Below are positions 26,071 through 34,872 of a DNA stretch of 64,000 nt, in pieces. This DNA comes from DAISIL01 sp036822015 (GTDB taxonomy: Bacteria; Bacteroidota; Bacteroidia; Cytophagales; Bernardetiaceae), in NCBI GenBank assembly GCA_036822015.1, contig DAISIL010000006.1, positions 36,170 to 100,169 of the forward strand. The letters are read 5' to 3'. Position 1 is the stretch's first letter. Each line of letters begins with the position of its first letter. The notes beneath the pieces were generated by a model. The model saw only the letters and a program-made list of their open reading frames with translations, was not told where the DNA came from and did no database searches. Position numbers and translations under genes: made by a program.

Positions 26071-26841
26071 ATGAAAAAAAACGTTTTTTTGCTGGGCCTC
26101 CTTTGGCTACTCACGGCCTTACCGAGCCAGGCACAACTTAAAACCGTCGTCATTGATGCTGGACATGGCGGCAAAGACCCGGGCAGCAAAGGCAAAATTG
26201 TCAAAGAAAAAGACATCGCCCTCAAGATTGCCCTCAAAACCGGCGAACTGATCCAGAAAAACTTCCCCGACGTAACGGTAGTCTATACCCGCGAAGACGA
26301 TGTGTTCATTGAACTCGAAGAACGTTCGGCTATCGCCAACCGCGTACACGCGGACTTGTTCATCTCCATTCATTGCAACGCCTCCGATAGCAAGGCGGCC
26401 TACGGTACCGAAACCTACATCATGGGGATGCACAAAAACAACGACAACCTCGAGGTGGCTATGCGCGAGAACTCCGTCATCCTCCAAGAAGACAACTACC
26501 AGGAGCGTTACCAGAAGTTCAATCCCCAAAACATGATCTCCTATATCCGTATGGCCAACTACCAAAGTGCCTACCAGGTACAGAGTGCCGACTTTGCCAG
26601 GCGCGTCGAAGATCAGTTTAAGGAGCGTGTCCGACGAACGAGCCGAGGCGTAAAACAAAGCGGCTTTCTGGTGCTATGGCAGACCTCCATGCCCAGCGTC
26701 CTGATCGAAGTTGGTTTTATTTCCAACCCCACAGAGGAGCAGTACCTACGCTCTGCTTTGGGGCAGGATTACATCGCCTCGGGTATTTATCGGGCATTCA
26801 AGGAGTACAAACAAAGTCTGGAAGCCCTGGCCGCTGACTGA
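26071..26841 (+). CDS. N-acetylmuramoyl-L-alanine amidase (Amidase_3)
   Basis: A 256-residue exported zinc amidase that cleaves the bond between MurNAc and the stem peptide. The signal peptide MKKNVFLLGLLWLLTALPSQ is followed by the catalytic domain: VVIDAGHGGKDPGSKG (first zinc His and, after it, Glu in KEKDIAL), LFISIHCNAS (second zinc His) and MPSVLIEVGFISN (catalytic Glu). No cell-wall-binding domain is present. The frame extends upstream to 26017 but only the ATG at 26071 gives a signal peptide. The kinase gene follows with a 1-nt overlap, suggesting a wall-recycling operon. Confidence 0.92.
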   Translation: MKKNVFLLGLLWLLTALPSQAQLKTVVIDAGHGGKDPGSKGKIVKEKDIALKIALKTGELIQKNFPDVTVVYTREDDVFIELEERSAIANRVHADLFISIHCNASDSKAAYGTETYIMGMHKNNDNLEVAMRENSVILQEDNYQERYQKFNPQNMISYIRMANYQSAYQVQSADFARRVEDQFKERVRRTSRGVKQSGFLVLWQTSMPSVLIEVGFISNPTEEQYLRSALGQDYIASGIYRAFKEYKQSLEALAAD

Positions 26842-27686
26842 TGTCCTTCATTTTGGCTGAAAGCGGCGGCTCCAAAACCGACTGGTACGACCATCGCACC
26901 CAAAAACACTACCGGACAGCAGGCTTGCATCCTTTCTTGACAACGCCCGCCCAGCGTCAAGACAGCCTAAAAAGTCTGCCTTTTGATCCTCTCCCTCGGG
27001 CTGTGTTTTTTTATGGGGCTGGCTGCGGACAAGCCCTCGGGCAGCGGGTCATCCAGGACGAGCTACGGCAATATTTTGGCGCAACTTTTATTCAGGTACA
27101 ATCCGATTTGATGGCCGCCGCCCATGCGACGGCCGGCGATTCTTCGGGTATCGTTGCTATTCTCGGGACGGGGTCTCATGCAGGACGCTTTGATGGACAA
27201 CACTTTACGCAACAAGCCTACAACTTGGGCTATCTCCTGGGAGATGAAGCCAGCGGGGCGGATTTCGGCAAACAACTCTTACGGGCTTACGCTTACGGGG
27301 AGCTACCGTTGCACTTGCATCGGGCCTGGGAGGCGCGTTTTGGGGCAATTTCTCGAGACCAGATACTAACGGCTCTTTATCGGCAGGACAATCCCAATCG
27401 CTTTTTGGCAGGTTTTGCGCCTTTTCTCTTCGATCATTCGGAGGAGCAGTTCTGCCAGGATATGCTTCAAAGCCGCCTGCGTTTGTTCGCCGAGAGGCAT
27501 CTGCATCCCCTGCAAGCCAGGGAAAAAATCTTACCTGTGCATGTGGTGGGCGGCCTCATGCAAGCATCATCTTTGGCGCGGGCCCTAACTGATTTGCTCA
27601 ATACCTACGGGTGGTCTGTGGGTGTTTTTTGCCCGTACCCCCTGGAGCGATTGATCGCGTACCACACAAAAAAGCCACCCCCTTAA
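26841..27686 (+). CDS. BadF/BadG-family N-acetylglucosamine-kinase-like ATPase
   Basis: 281 residues of the ASKHA fold. The phosphate-1 motif ILAESGGSKTDW is at the start, the adenosine-region motif AILGTGSHAG lies at about 107 and the GYLLGDEASGADFGKQLL motif is the family hallmark. The C-terminal VHVVGGLMQ is the adenosine motif. Relatives phosphorylate N-acetylglucosamine or glucosamine from wall recycling; substrate not proven. It overlaps the amidase stop (TGATG), which supports a recycling role. The 3' end overlaps a terminator hairpin. Confidence 0.85.
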   Translation: MSFILAESGGSKTDWYDHRTQKHYRTAGLHPFLTTPAQRQDSLKSLPFDPLPRAVFFYGAGCGQALGQRVIQDELRQYFGATFIQVQSDLMAAAHATAGDSSGIVAILGTGSHAGRFDGQHFTQQAYNLGYLLGDEASGADFGKQLLRAYAYGELPLHLHRAWEARFGAISRDQILTALYRQDNPNRFLAGFAPFLFDHSEEQFCQDMLQSRLRLFAERHLHPLQAREKILPVHVVGGLMQASSLARALTDLLNTYGWSVGVFCPYPLERLIAYHTKKPPP

Positions 27687-27708
27687 ACCGAGGATGGCTT
27701 CTTTTTTT
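27671..27708 (+). terminator. Rho-independent terminator of the amidase-kinase operon
   Basis: AAGCCA (27672-27677) pairs with TGGCTT (27695-27700) with additional C/G pairs inside, and is followed by seven Ts. The 5' arm lies within the last codons of the kinase gene. It may also act on the convergent lipoprotein gene. Confidence 0.75.
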
Positions 27709-27727
27709 GGATATGAAACTGCCTGTA

Positions 27728-28138
27728 CTACTTCGACAAAGTGATAACGTAAGTGGGATTTGTCTTGTCGTTGGGATCTGTGAACGAGAAAACCATTTGC
27801 GAAGAAGTAGGCGTACCCGTGAAGTTGAAAGAGTTTCCGCTCAAAGTCAAGGTCGTAGAAGTGATGCTCCAATTACCTGTACCAGTGGCAAAAGCAGGTA
27901 CGGCACCAAAGGTAGCACTGTAAGCACCGTTTGCATTGAGGGTCAGGCTGAAACCAGAGAGGTTGATGCCGGCATCAACGCCATCACGGGTGAGGGCAGA
28001 GCATGTCCAGCGGCCTTGTACGGACTCCTCCAGCGTAGGTTCGCTTTTGCCATTGTCATCGTCTTTGCCGCAGGAGCTAAGACCAAAAAGCAGCACTGAA
28101 GAAAGGGCAAGTAGAAAAAACTTTTTGTACAGATTCAT
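27728..28138 (-). CDS. Lipocalin-like lipoprotein
   Basis: 136 residues from the ATG at 28138, giving the signal MNLYKKFFLLALSSVLLFG with lipobox LSSC and an acidic linker GKDDDNG directly after the Cys. The remaining 100 residues are beta-rich with the pattern VQGRWTCSALTRDG, AYSATFG, GTGNWSITSTTLTLSG, typical of lipocalin-like domains (DUF4923/5004-type) in Bacteroidota lipoproteins. Ligand unknown. TATCTTTG on the minus strand at 28175-28182 is a likely -7 element, 36 nt upstream. Confidence 0.8.
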   Translation of the reverse strand: MNLYKKFFLLALSSVLLFGLSSCGKDDDNGKSEPTLEESVQGRWTCSALTRDGVDAGINLSGFSLTLNANGAYSATFGAVPAFATGTGNWSITSTTLTLSGNSFNFTGTPTSSQMVFSFTDPNDKTNPTYVITLSK

Positions 28139-28223
28139 AACGATCAAGGTTAAAGAGTTAAAGGTTGTTTCGTACAAAGATAGCAATTTTGTCGGGTAAA
28201 TTTAATCATAATTTGTTTGGTTC

Positions 28224-28826
28224 CTAATTTTTATTCAAGAAAATTTTTTGCTGCGCGATTTCCTCATATTCTTCTGGCACATTGGAAGCTATGATAATCA
28301 ATCGGTTGTGGCTCTGCTCTTCCAGCATACGCCGATACCAGTTTACATAATGTTTATCCAGGTTCGTGGTGGGTTCGTCCAGGAGCAGCACATTTGCTTG
28401 GGCATCATAGAAAGCCAGACCCAGGCGCAAACGTTGTTTCATCCCAGAGGAAAAGTAGCGAATCTGCTTGTGGGTGGCAGTCTGTAAATCAAGCCCTTCG
28501 ATGATCTCGGGTGTCGATAAACTAAGGCTACGAAACGAGCGATGAAAATGGAGTAACTCCTTCAAGGTCATCTCTTCGATCAGCTCGAGGGTAGGCGATA
28601 CCCAGCACAAACCGGCAAACCAGTCTTCGATAGGCAGTTTTCCGTGTCGGATTTCTCCCTCACTGGGCAACATCTGTCCCGCAATCAAGCGCAAAAGCGT
28701 TGATTTGCCACTGCCATTGCCCCCCAAAACAGCCGTCGGTACACCCGTCGAAAAGGTCGCGTGGATGGCACGAAAGACCCAGAGCCGCCCAAACTTTTTG
28801 CCTACGTTTTCGAGGGAGATGTTCAT
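28224..28826 (-). CDS. Orphan ABC transporter ATP-binding protein
   Basis: 200 residues with Walker A GGNGSGKST, signature YFSSGMKQRLRLGLA, Walker B VLLLDEPTTNLD and the switch region IIIASN (the usual His is replaced by Asn). The start at 28826 (MNISLENVGKKFGRL) matches the family; the frame extends 8 codons further without similarity. No permease gene is adjacent, and the protein resembles CcmA or copper-exporter ATPases only in general. It lies 56 nt behind etfA on the same strand. Substrate unknown. Confidence 0.85.
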   Translation of the reverse strand: MNISLENVGKKFGRLWVFRAIHATFSTGVPTAVLGGNGSGKSTLLRLIAGQMLPSEGEIRHGKLPIEDWFAGLCWVSPTLELIEEMTLKELLHFHRSFRSLSLSTPEIIEGLDLQTATHKQIRYFSSGMKQRLRLGLAFYDAQANVLLLDEPTTNLDKHYVNWYRRMLEEQSHNRLIIIASNVPEEYEEIAQQKIFLNKN

Positions 28827-28882
28827 GGAAGGGAACGCTCGGGCAGGCAATACGTGGCGGCCCGAGCGTCAGTTTGGGTAGT

Positions 28883-29851
28883 CTAGATGACTTTTTTGAT
28901 GGCTTCGTTGAGCTTCGGGATAATATCAAAAGCATCACCGACGATACCGTAATCGGCTGATTTGAAGAACGGTGCTTCGGGGTCTTTGTTGATGACCACG
29001 ATGGTTTTGGAGGAGTTTACGCCGGCCAGGTGCTGGATGGCTCCCGAGATGCCGACGGCGATGTAAAGCCCTGGGCTGACCTTAATGCCCGTCTGGCCTA
29101 CGTGTTCGTGGTGCGGTCGCCAGTCGAGATCAGAGACGGGTTTGGAGCAAGCCGTAGCCGCGCCGAGGGTCTTGGCCAGGTCTTCGATCATCTGCCAGTT
29201 TTCGGGGCCCTTCAAGCCGCGCCCTGCCGAAACGACGCGCTCGGCTTCGGGCAACAAAATATCGCCTTCTTGCTTCTTGACCTCTGTTACGGCGATGTCA
29301 AAATCACGCCCTCCAAAGGTAACCGCAAAGGCTTCTATGGCTGCCGGCGCAGCATCTGTGTTGGGTTGGGGCTGGAGGATGTTCTTCGTAAGGGTCAGGA
29401 CTTTTTTGGCACCCGTAGCCTTAACTTGGGCAAAGGCTTTGCCGGTATAAACGCCGCGCTGTACCGTCAGGCTCTCGCCCTCCATCTCGGGTAGGCTCGT
29501 AACGTTGGAGATCACGACGGCGTTCAGCTTGATCCCGACACGAGGAGCGGCGGCATCGACGAGTGCCGAGCGAGCCATCAAAACCAGGCTTGCATCGACG
29601 GCTTCTGCTGCCTGGGCAATGGCCGTAGCCGTAGGCGCCACGGGACCAGCAAACAAGCGTTCGTCGCTCACTTGCAGGACTTTACTTACGCCATACTGCC
29701 CTAGTTGGGCCAGTGCGTCGGCATCGGCTTCGAGGGTGATACAGGCCGTTACGGGCTTGCCTTCGGCGATTTGGGCGGCATAGGCTAGCACCTCGAGGGA
29801 AGATTTTTTGATCGTTTTTTGATCAGATTCGATATAAACGAGAATAGACAT
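28883..29851 (-). CDS. etfA: Electron transfer flavoprotein alpha subunit
   Basis: 322 residues. The N-terminal domain (MSILVYIESDQ) is followed by the FAD-binding C-terminal domain with ERVVSAGRGLKGPENWQ, the GQTGIKVSPGLYIAVGISGA segment split around FAD and VVINKDPEAPFFKSADYGIVGD. With EtfB it passes electrons from acyl-CoA dehydrogenases to the quinone pool in fatty-acid and amino-acid oxidation. It starts 31 nt after etfB. All FAD-contact motifs look intact. Confidence 0.96.
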   Translation of the reverse strand: MSILVYIESDQKTIKKSSLEVLAYAAQIAEGKPVTACITLEADADALAQLGQYGVSKVLQVSDERLFAGPVAPTATAIAQAAEAVDASLVLMARSALVDAAAPRVGIKLNAVVISNVTSLPEMEGESLTVQRGVYTGKAFAQVKATGAKKVLTLTKNILQPQPNTDAAPAAIEAFAVTFGGRDFDIAVTEVKKQEGDILLPEAERVVSAGRGLKGPENWQMIEDLAKTLGAATACSKPVSDLDWRPHHEHVGQTGIKVSPGLYIAVGISGAIQHLAGVNSSKTIVVINKDPEAPFFKSADYGIVGDAFDIIPKLNEAIKKVI

Positions 29852-29882
29852 AAGGTGTGTTGGTCTTGGGTGTGGATAAAAC

Positions 29883-30614
29883 TTAGAGAACTTTGGCTTC
29901 TTCTTTGAGCCGGCGGACGAGTTCGTCGATCTGGTCGGCTTCGATCATCGTACAGGCGGATCGCTGGGCTGGGGTCTCGTAAGTCAAGACCTCCAACTGC
30001 TGGGCAACGTCCACGGGAGCCACTACCTTGAGCGGCTTGCGGCGGGCCATCATAATTCCGCGCATGTTGGGGATTTTCCATTCGGCGATGGGTTCCTGGC
30101 AGCCGGCCACAAAGGGCAGCTTACAGGTCAAATATTCTTTACCCCCTTCGATTTCTCGGGCCATCTTCGCGGTATCGCCCTCGATGTCCAGTTGCATACA
30201 GGGCGTGATGGACGGCCAGTCGAGGAGTTCGGCCACCATGCCGTGTACCTGACTGCCGTTGTGATCGCTGGCTTCGCGCCCCATCAAGACCAGATCGTAG
30301 CCATCTGATTTGACAATATGAGCAATTTGTTGGGCGACAAAGAAGGCATCCGTTGGCTCGGCATCGACGCGGATGGCATCATCGGCACCAATGGCAATCG
30401 CCTGACGCAGCGTTTGTTCTGTCTCGGCGGGGCCTACGTGCAGTACGGTTACGTGGGCTTGGTGTGCTTCTTTGAGTTCGACGGCACGGGCCAGGGCGTA
30501 GTCGTCGTAGGGGCCGATGACAAATTTTATTTGATCTTTTTTGAGGGCGTTGCCCGTAAATTCGATCTTTGCAGTCGTATCGGGTACGTGAGAGATACAA
30601 ACGAGAATCTTCAT
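29883..30614 (-). CDS. etfB: Electron transfer flavoprotein beta subunit
   Basis: 243 residues with MKILVCISHVPDTTAKIEF at the N-terminus, the AMP-binding loop GREASDHNGSQVHGMVAELL and the dehydrogenase-recognition region MARRKPLKV. It is first in an etfB-etfA pair. A probable promoter lies upstream on the minus strand: TTTG at 30680-30683 and TATCTTGG at 30653-30660 with 18 nt between, one mismatch in the -7 box. Confidence 0.96.
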   Translation of the reverse strand: MKILVCISHVPDTTAKIEFTGNALKKDQIKFVIGPYDDYALARAVELKEAHQAHVTVLHVGPAETEQTLRQAIAIGADDAIRVDAEPTDAFFVAQQIAHIVKSDGYDLVLMGREASDHNGSQVHGMVAELLDWPSITPCMQLDIEGDTAKMAREIEGGKEYLTCKLPFVAGCQEPIAEWKIPNMRGIMMARRKPLKVVAPVDVAQQLEVLTYETPAQRSACTMIEADQIDELVRRLKEEAKVL

Positions 30615-30716
30615 GGGTTGTGGTTGGTGTGTAATTAAAAAAAACGATCAGGCCAAGATACAAGTTTAAATGCCTCTTCAAAAAAACACTCGTTTGACTA
30701 AAAAGGTTTTTCTGCT

Positions 30717-30824
30717 ATGACTACTGCTGCTTTGCTATGGATGGTTTCGGTACAGTTGCTCTTTACGGGCATGACAGGGTATTTTTTGTGGCGTGCGCTT
30801 TCTGCCAAAAAAGATAAACCATGA
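30717..30824 (+). CDS. Small single-pass membrane protein (35 residues)
   Basis: A 35-codon frame beginning MTTAALLWMVSVQLLFTG, with one hydrophobic helix (residues 4-28) and a basic tail ending KKDKP. Its TGA overlaps the ATG of the glycosyltransferase as ATGA. It resembles in size and layout the small accessory subunits (MetS-like) of sodium symporters, but no transporter gene is nearby, so that link is weak. Coupling to the next gene and the good membrane helix are the reasons for calling it. Confidence 0.5.
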   Translation: MTTAALLWMVSVQLLFTGMTGYFLWRALSAKKDKP

Positions 30825-31585
30825 AAATTTCGGCGGTTATCATCACCTACAACGAAGCCAAAAATATCACGGACTGCCTAGAAAGTTGCCGTGGGATAGC
30901 TGATGAACTGCTGGTGCTGGATTCTTTTTCGTCTGATGAGACCTTAGCTTTGGCAATCTCGGCCGGGGCAGTCGTGCATCAGCACGCCTTTGATGATTTT
31001 GTTCAACAAAAAAACCGAGCCATCGACCTGGCCACCCACGACTGGATACTCTCCCTGGATGCCGACGAACGCCTAAGCCCTGAACTACGGGCGGCCATCG
31101 CGGCACGCAAAGCGAAGGGGCAGCCTTCGGCGGATGCGTATCAGTTTTCGCGTTTGAGCAGCTACTGCGGGCAGTGGATTCGGTATGGCGGCTGGTACCC
31201 CGACCGCAAAACCCGTCTTTTTCATCGCCAAAAAGCGCGATGGGCCGGACAAAAAGTACACGAATACTTGCGCCTGACCCCTGAGGCACAGACGGAACTC
31301 CTCCCGGGTGATCTTCACCACCACACCTACGATTCCATTGAGCAACACATCACCAAAGCCAACCATTACAGCACCTTAGCCGCCGAGGCTTTGCATGAGC
31401 GTGGGCGCAGCACACATTGGGGACAGATCATTTTTTCGCCTTTGTTTTCCTTTTGGCGAAGTTACTTTTGGCGACAAGGGTGGCGCGACGGCTTTTACGG
31501 CTTTGTGATCGCGGCCGTGGGGAGCTTTGGGCGGCTGCTGCGTTACCTGAAACTGTACCGACTATCGCGCAAGCCGAACGCCTAG
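30821..31585 (+). CDS. Family 2 glycosyltransferase (WaaE/KdtX type)
   Basis: 254 residues. The nucleotide-binding start ISAVIITYNEAKNITDCLES, LLVLDSFSSDET and the metal-binding SLDADERLSPEL are typical of GT2 enzymes that add sugars to the lipopolysaccharide core; QQKNRAIDLA and RKTRLFHR with KVHEYL are typical of the WaaE-like subgroup. The C-terminus has a hydrophobic, aromatic stretch (SPLFSFWRSYFWRQGWRDGF) that likely binds the membrane surface. It is translationally coupled to the small membrane protein upstream. Confidence 0.9.
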   Translation: MKISAVIITYNEAKNITDCLESCRGIADELLVLDSFSSDETLALAISAGAVVHQHAFDDFVQQKNRAIDLATHDWILSLDADERLSPELRAAIAARKAKGQPSADAYQFSRLSSYCGQWIRYGGWYPDRKTRLFHRQKARWAGQKVHEYLRLTPEAQTELLPGDLHHHTYDSIEQHITKANHYSTLAAEALHERGRSTHWGQIIFSPLFSFWRSYFWRQGWRDGFYGFVIAAVGSFGRLLRYLKLYRLSRKPNA

Positions 31586-31595
31586 GTAAGGGCGT

Positions 31596-32630
31596 TTATC
31601 GGGTGGCTACGTCTTCGGGCTGTAAGGCATGGGCGGGGATGGTTCCGGTGAGGCTTTCAAGGAAATTGACGATGCTTTGTATTTCCTCGTCGCTTAGGTC
31701 ATCGCCCAGCTGGGTTTTGCCCATGATTCTTACGGCTTCTGATAGCTCCTGTACGCTTCCGTCATGGAAATAGGGTGCTGTTTGGGCGACGTTTCTGAGG
31801 GCGGATACCTTGAATACCTGCTTATCGCCTTCTTCTCCCGTAACGGCATAGCGTCCCTGGTCTTGTAGGGAACTGCCCGTGTAGGTCCAGTAAGGGGCAT
31901 TGACCAATCCAAACTTTTGGTAGGTATGTCCGCCTAAGCCTGCTCCGGTATGGCAGGCGGTACAGCCTTTATCCATGAACAGTCGGAGACCCTTTTGTTG
32001 GGCTTCGGTGAGTGCCTCGGGCTTTCCTGCCAAAAAGTCATCAAAAGGAGCGGGCGTGCGTAGGGTGGTCTCAAAGGCGGCGATGGCTTCGGCGATACTT
32101 TGGTAGGTGATCTGACCGTCTGTATCTGGGAAGGCTGCCTTGAAGAGTGCTTCGTAATCGCTGATTTGTTGGATGTTATGTACAGCTGTGGCTTCATCGG
32201 GGATGCCCATTTCGATAGGGTTCAGGATGGGACCTTTGGCTTGTTCGGTCAGGTCGGCGGCGCGTCCATCCCAAAACTGGGCAATATGAAACCAGGCATT
32301 GTACACGGTGGGGCTGTTGCGGTCGCCGCGTTTGTTTTCGTGTCCGGGTGAAGTGGCTTCGTTGTCCACGCCAAAAGTTGTTAGTCCGTGGCAACTATTA
32401 CAGCTCATTTTGCCGTTAGCAGAAAGGGCGGTTTCGTAGTAAAGTCGCTTGCCGAGTTGGGCTTTGGGCGTATTGAAATCTTGGGCAGGGGGGAGTTGGG
32501 CAAACAAGCCATTGGCGCGTTCTACCAACGAGGGTGCTACAGCTGGTGTGTCGGTGGGTTGCTCTGACTGTCCGCAGGAGACGAGACCAAAGAGCAAGAG
32601 TATGCCAAGCCATGTCGATACATGTTTCAT
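31596..32630 (-). CDS. Di-haem cytochrome c peroxidase (CcpA/MauG family) lipoprotein
   Basis: 344 residues. A lipoprotein signal ends in GLVSC. Two haem c attachment motifs, CNSCH (about residue 76) and CTACH (about 226), separate the two cytochrome domains. The segments GDRNSPTVYNAWF and FKVSALRNVAQTAPYFHDGS match bacterial di-haem peroxidases, which reduce hydrogen peroxide with electrons from small cytochromes in the periplasm. It is transcribed alone, convergent with the glycosyltransferase gene. Confidence 0.93.
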   Translation of the reverse strand: MKHVSTWLGILLLFGLVSCGQSEQPTDTPAVAPSLVERANGLFAQLPPAQDFNTPKAQLGKRLYYETALSANGKMSCNSCHGLTTFGVDNEATSPGHENKRGDRNSPTVYNAWFHIAQFWDGRAADLTEQAKGPILNPIEMGIPDEATAVHNIQQISDYEALFKAAFPDTDGQITYQSIAEAIAAFETTLRTPAPFDDFLAGKPEALTEAQQKGLRLFMDKGCTACHTGAGLGGHTYQKFGLVNAPYWTYTGSSLQDQGRYAVTGEEGDKQVFKVSALRNVAQTAPYFHDGSVQELSEAVRIMGKTQLGDDLSDEEIQSIVNFLESLTGTIPAHALQPEDVATR

Positions 32631-32755
32631 GTTTAGTGGGTTTTGGGTTATTTTTCATCAAAATAAGCGAAAGTAATTCGTTTTTTGTGGGGGGATTTCA
32701 CTTTTTGTGTATTTTCTACCACGACTTGTGATTTTTTTTCTTAGTTTCACGCGCT

Positions 32756-33667
32756 ATGTCTTTACACATCGAACATTTGGTCAAGACCTACGGCGAGCAG
32801 CGAGCCGTGGACGACATCAGTTTCTCGGCAGAGGCGGGGGAGATTTTGGGTTTTTTGGGTCCCAACGGGGCAGGCAAATCCACGACGCTCAAGATCGCGA
32901 CTACCGTTTTGATGCCCACCGATGGGCAGGTGCGTCTCTGCGGCTATGACGTTCGGGAGCAGCCCGCTCGGGTGCGTCGCTCTGTGGGCTATCTGCCCGA
33001 GCATAACCCGCTCTACCCCGAGATGTACATCAAAGAGTATCTGACCTTTGTGGCGGGTTTGTACGGCATCCGAGGGCAGCAGGCGCGTATGCGTATCACG
33101 GAGCTGATCGAACGCTGCGGCCTCGAGCGGGAGCAGCACAAGCAAATCGGGATGCTCTCCAAAGGCTATCGGCAGCGCGTCGGGTTGGCCCAAGCCCTGA
33201 TTCACGATCCGGAGGTACTGATCCTGGACGAACCCACCACCGGACTTGACCCCAACCAAATCCTCGAGATTCGGGAGGTGATCCGAGAGATCGGACAACA
33301 AAAAACCGTCGTCTTTTCGACCCATATCTTGCCCGAAGTGCAAGCCCTCTGCCAGCGCGTCGTGATTATCCATCAGGGGCGGCTTGTCGCCAACAGCCGT
33401 GTAGAGGAGCTGGGGCGGGGCGATGCCCGTTTTGCCGTTCGGGTGGCTTTTTTGCGGGAGCCAACGGAGTGGGATGTCTTGTCCGAAGCCTTTGAAATCA
33501 GTCTCTTACCCGAAGGCGGGTATCTCATACAAGCCAGTGAAGACCCTCGCCAGGCCATCTTTCGCTATGCCGTTGCGACGGATAACCCCATCCTGGAAAT
33601 GCGCTTGCAGGAGCAGTCGCTGGAGCATATTTTTCGGGGGCTTACCCAGGGACAACCAAACACCTAG
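32756..33667 (+). CDS. gldA: ABC transporter ATP-binding protein, GldA-like
   Basis: 303 residues. Walker A GPNGAGKSTT, the signature LSKGYRQRVGLAQAL, Walker B VLILDEPTTGLDPNQ and switch VVFSTHI are complete. The GYLPEHNPLYPEMYIKEYL loop and the C-terminal extension of about 90 residues are those of GldA, the ATPase needed for gliding with GldF and GldG in Flavobacterium. gldF/gldG are not in this window and GldA-like ATPases also serve other exporters, so the role in motility is only an inference. bcp follows 49 nt downstream. Confidence 0.82.
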   Translation: MSLHIEHLVKTYGEQRAVDDISFSAEAGEILGFLGPNGAGKSTTLKIATTVLMPTDGQVRLCGYDVREQPARVRRSVGYLPEHNPLYPEMYIKEYLTFVAGLYGIRGQQARMRITELIERCGLEREQHKQIGMLSKGYRQRVGLAQALIHDPEVLILDEPTTGLDPNQILEIREVIREIGQQKTVVFSTHILPEVQALCQRVVIIHQGRLVANSRVEELGRGDARFAVRVAFLREPTEWDVLSEAFEISLLPEGGYLIQASEDPRQAIFRYAVATDNPILEMRLQEQSLEHIFRGLTQGQPNT

Positions 33668-33716
33668 CCCCTTTTGGGTGTTCGATACGCAGACGAAACC
33701 AAAACAACCATCACCG

Positions 33717-34163
33717 ATGCTTACCGTTGGACAACCTGCTCCCGATTTTACGGCCAAAGACCAAAACGGAAATCCAATCACGCTCCAGGACTTTCGCGGC
33801 AAAAAAGTCGTTTTGTATTTTTATCCCAAAGACAACACCCCGGGCTGCACCGCCCAGGCCTGTAGCCTTCGTGATAACTACGAAGTCCTGCAAGCTCGGG
33901 GCTACGTCGTGATTGGAGTCAGTCGTGATTCGGAGAAATCCCACCAAAAGTTTATCGAAAAGCAACAACTTCCCTTCTCGCTCATCGCCGATGAAGACGG
34001 GCAAGTACACGAACTTTTTGGCACCTGGGGCGAAAAAAAAATGTACGGTAAAACCTACATGGGAACGCTCCGCACTACTTTTGTCATCGACGAAGAGGGA
34101 ATCATCACCGAGTGCATCCAAAAAGTAAAGACCAAAGAACACGCCAAACAAATCCTGGGCTGA
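33717..34163 (+). CDS. bcp: Thioredoxin-dependent thiol peroxidase (Bcp/PrxQ)
   Basis: 148 residues from the ATG at 33717 (MLTVGQPAPDFTAKDQNG). The peroxidatic Cys44 and resolving Cys49 are in PGCTAQACSLRD, a five-residue spacing typical of the atypical two-cysteine PrxQ class. It reduces hydrogen and organic peroxides with thioredoxin. The open frame runs into gldA upstream but that part is shadow. The stop overlaps the start of the Nudix gene (TGATG). Confidence 0.94.
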   Translation: MLTVGQPAPDFTAKDQNGNPITLQDFRGKKVVLYFYPKDNTPGCTAQACSLRDNYEVLQARGYVVIGVSRDSEKSHQKFIEKQQLPFSLIADEDGQVHELFGTWGEKKMYGKTYMGTLRTTFVIDEEGIITECIQKVKTKEHAKQILG

Positions 34164-34819
34164 TGCACGCGCTCCCACACCTCCAGGCACACCTCCACGA
34201 ACGCCTTCAACACCCGCTCCCTCACCAGGAAGCCAACCTCCCACCCGAGATTTTGCGTTTCCGAGACCACGGGGAGGCACTGGCACGGCCGCCTCGCGTA
34301 TGTGCGGTGTTGTTGGCTTTTTTCGCTGATTCAGCAGGTCTTATCAAGATTCCATTCATCCAACGCCCCCAGGATGGGACGGTTCATGCCGGGCAAATTG
34401 CCTTTCCTGGTGGCGGCATCGAAGCCCAAGACCATGACCTTTGGGAGACGGCCCTGCGCGAGACCCGGGAGGAGATCGGCTTGCGCATCCGACGGGAGCA
34501 GATCATCGGGACGCTCTCCGATGTTTATATCTATCCGAGCCATTCGTTGGTTACGCCTGTGCTGGCCATCTTGCCCAAAGCCCCAGCACATTATCAGATT
34601 GATCCCGGTGAAGTCGATCAGGTACTAGAATTTGCTTTGGCAGACTTTCAAAAACCGCAATATCGAAGCATCAAGACCGTAACACTCCCCGAAGGAAAAA
34701 AAATCCATTTGCCCGCCTTTACCATCAACGATCATTTGGTTTGGGGGGCTACGGGAAGGATTTTAGAAGAATTATTGCTAGTTTTGGAGAGTGCTTATGA
34801 TTCGTCTTCGAAGGTGTAA
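34163..34819 (+). CDS. Nudix hydrolase, CoA-pyrophosphatase (NudL) type
   Basis: 218 residues. The Nudix box is complete: GGGIEAQDHDLWETA, then RETREEIGL, and the PIPFIQRPQDGTVHAGQ-like segment preceding it (IKIPFIQRPQDGTVHAGQ) matches the CoA-pyrophosphatase signature. Such enzymes cleave CoA to 3',5'-ADP and phosphopantetheine. The ATG at 34163 overlaps the bcp stop, so it is translationally coupled. Substrate is inferred from subfamily. Confidence 0.88.
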   Translation: MHALPHLQAHLHERLQHPLPHQEANLPPEILRFRDHGEALARPPRVCAVLLAFFADSAGLIKIPFIQRPQDGTVHAGQIAFPGGGIEAQDHDLWETALRETREEIGLRIRREQIIGTLSDVYIYPSHSLVTPVLAILPKAPAHYQIDPGEVDQVLEFALADFQKPQYRSIKTVTLPEGKKIHLPAFTINDHLVWGATGRILEELLLVLESAYDSSSKV

Positions 34820-34872
34820 GAACGATGGATAGTTAAGCCTCTAAAAATCAAGTGTTTAAATAATAAATTTCC

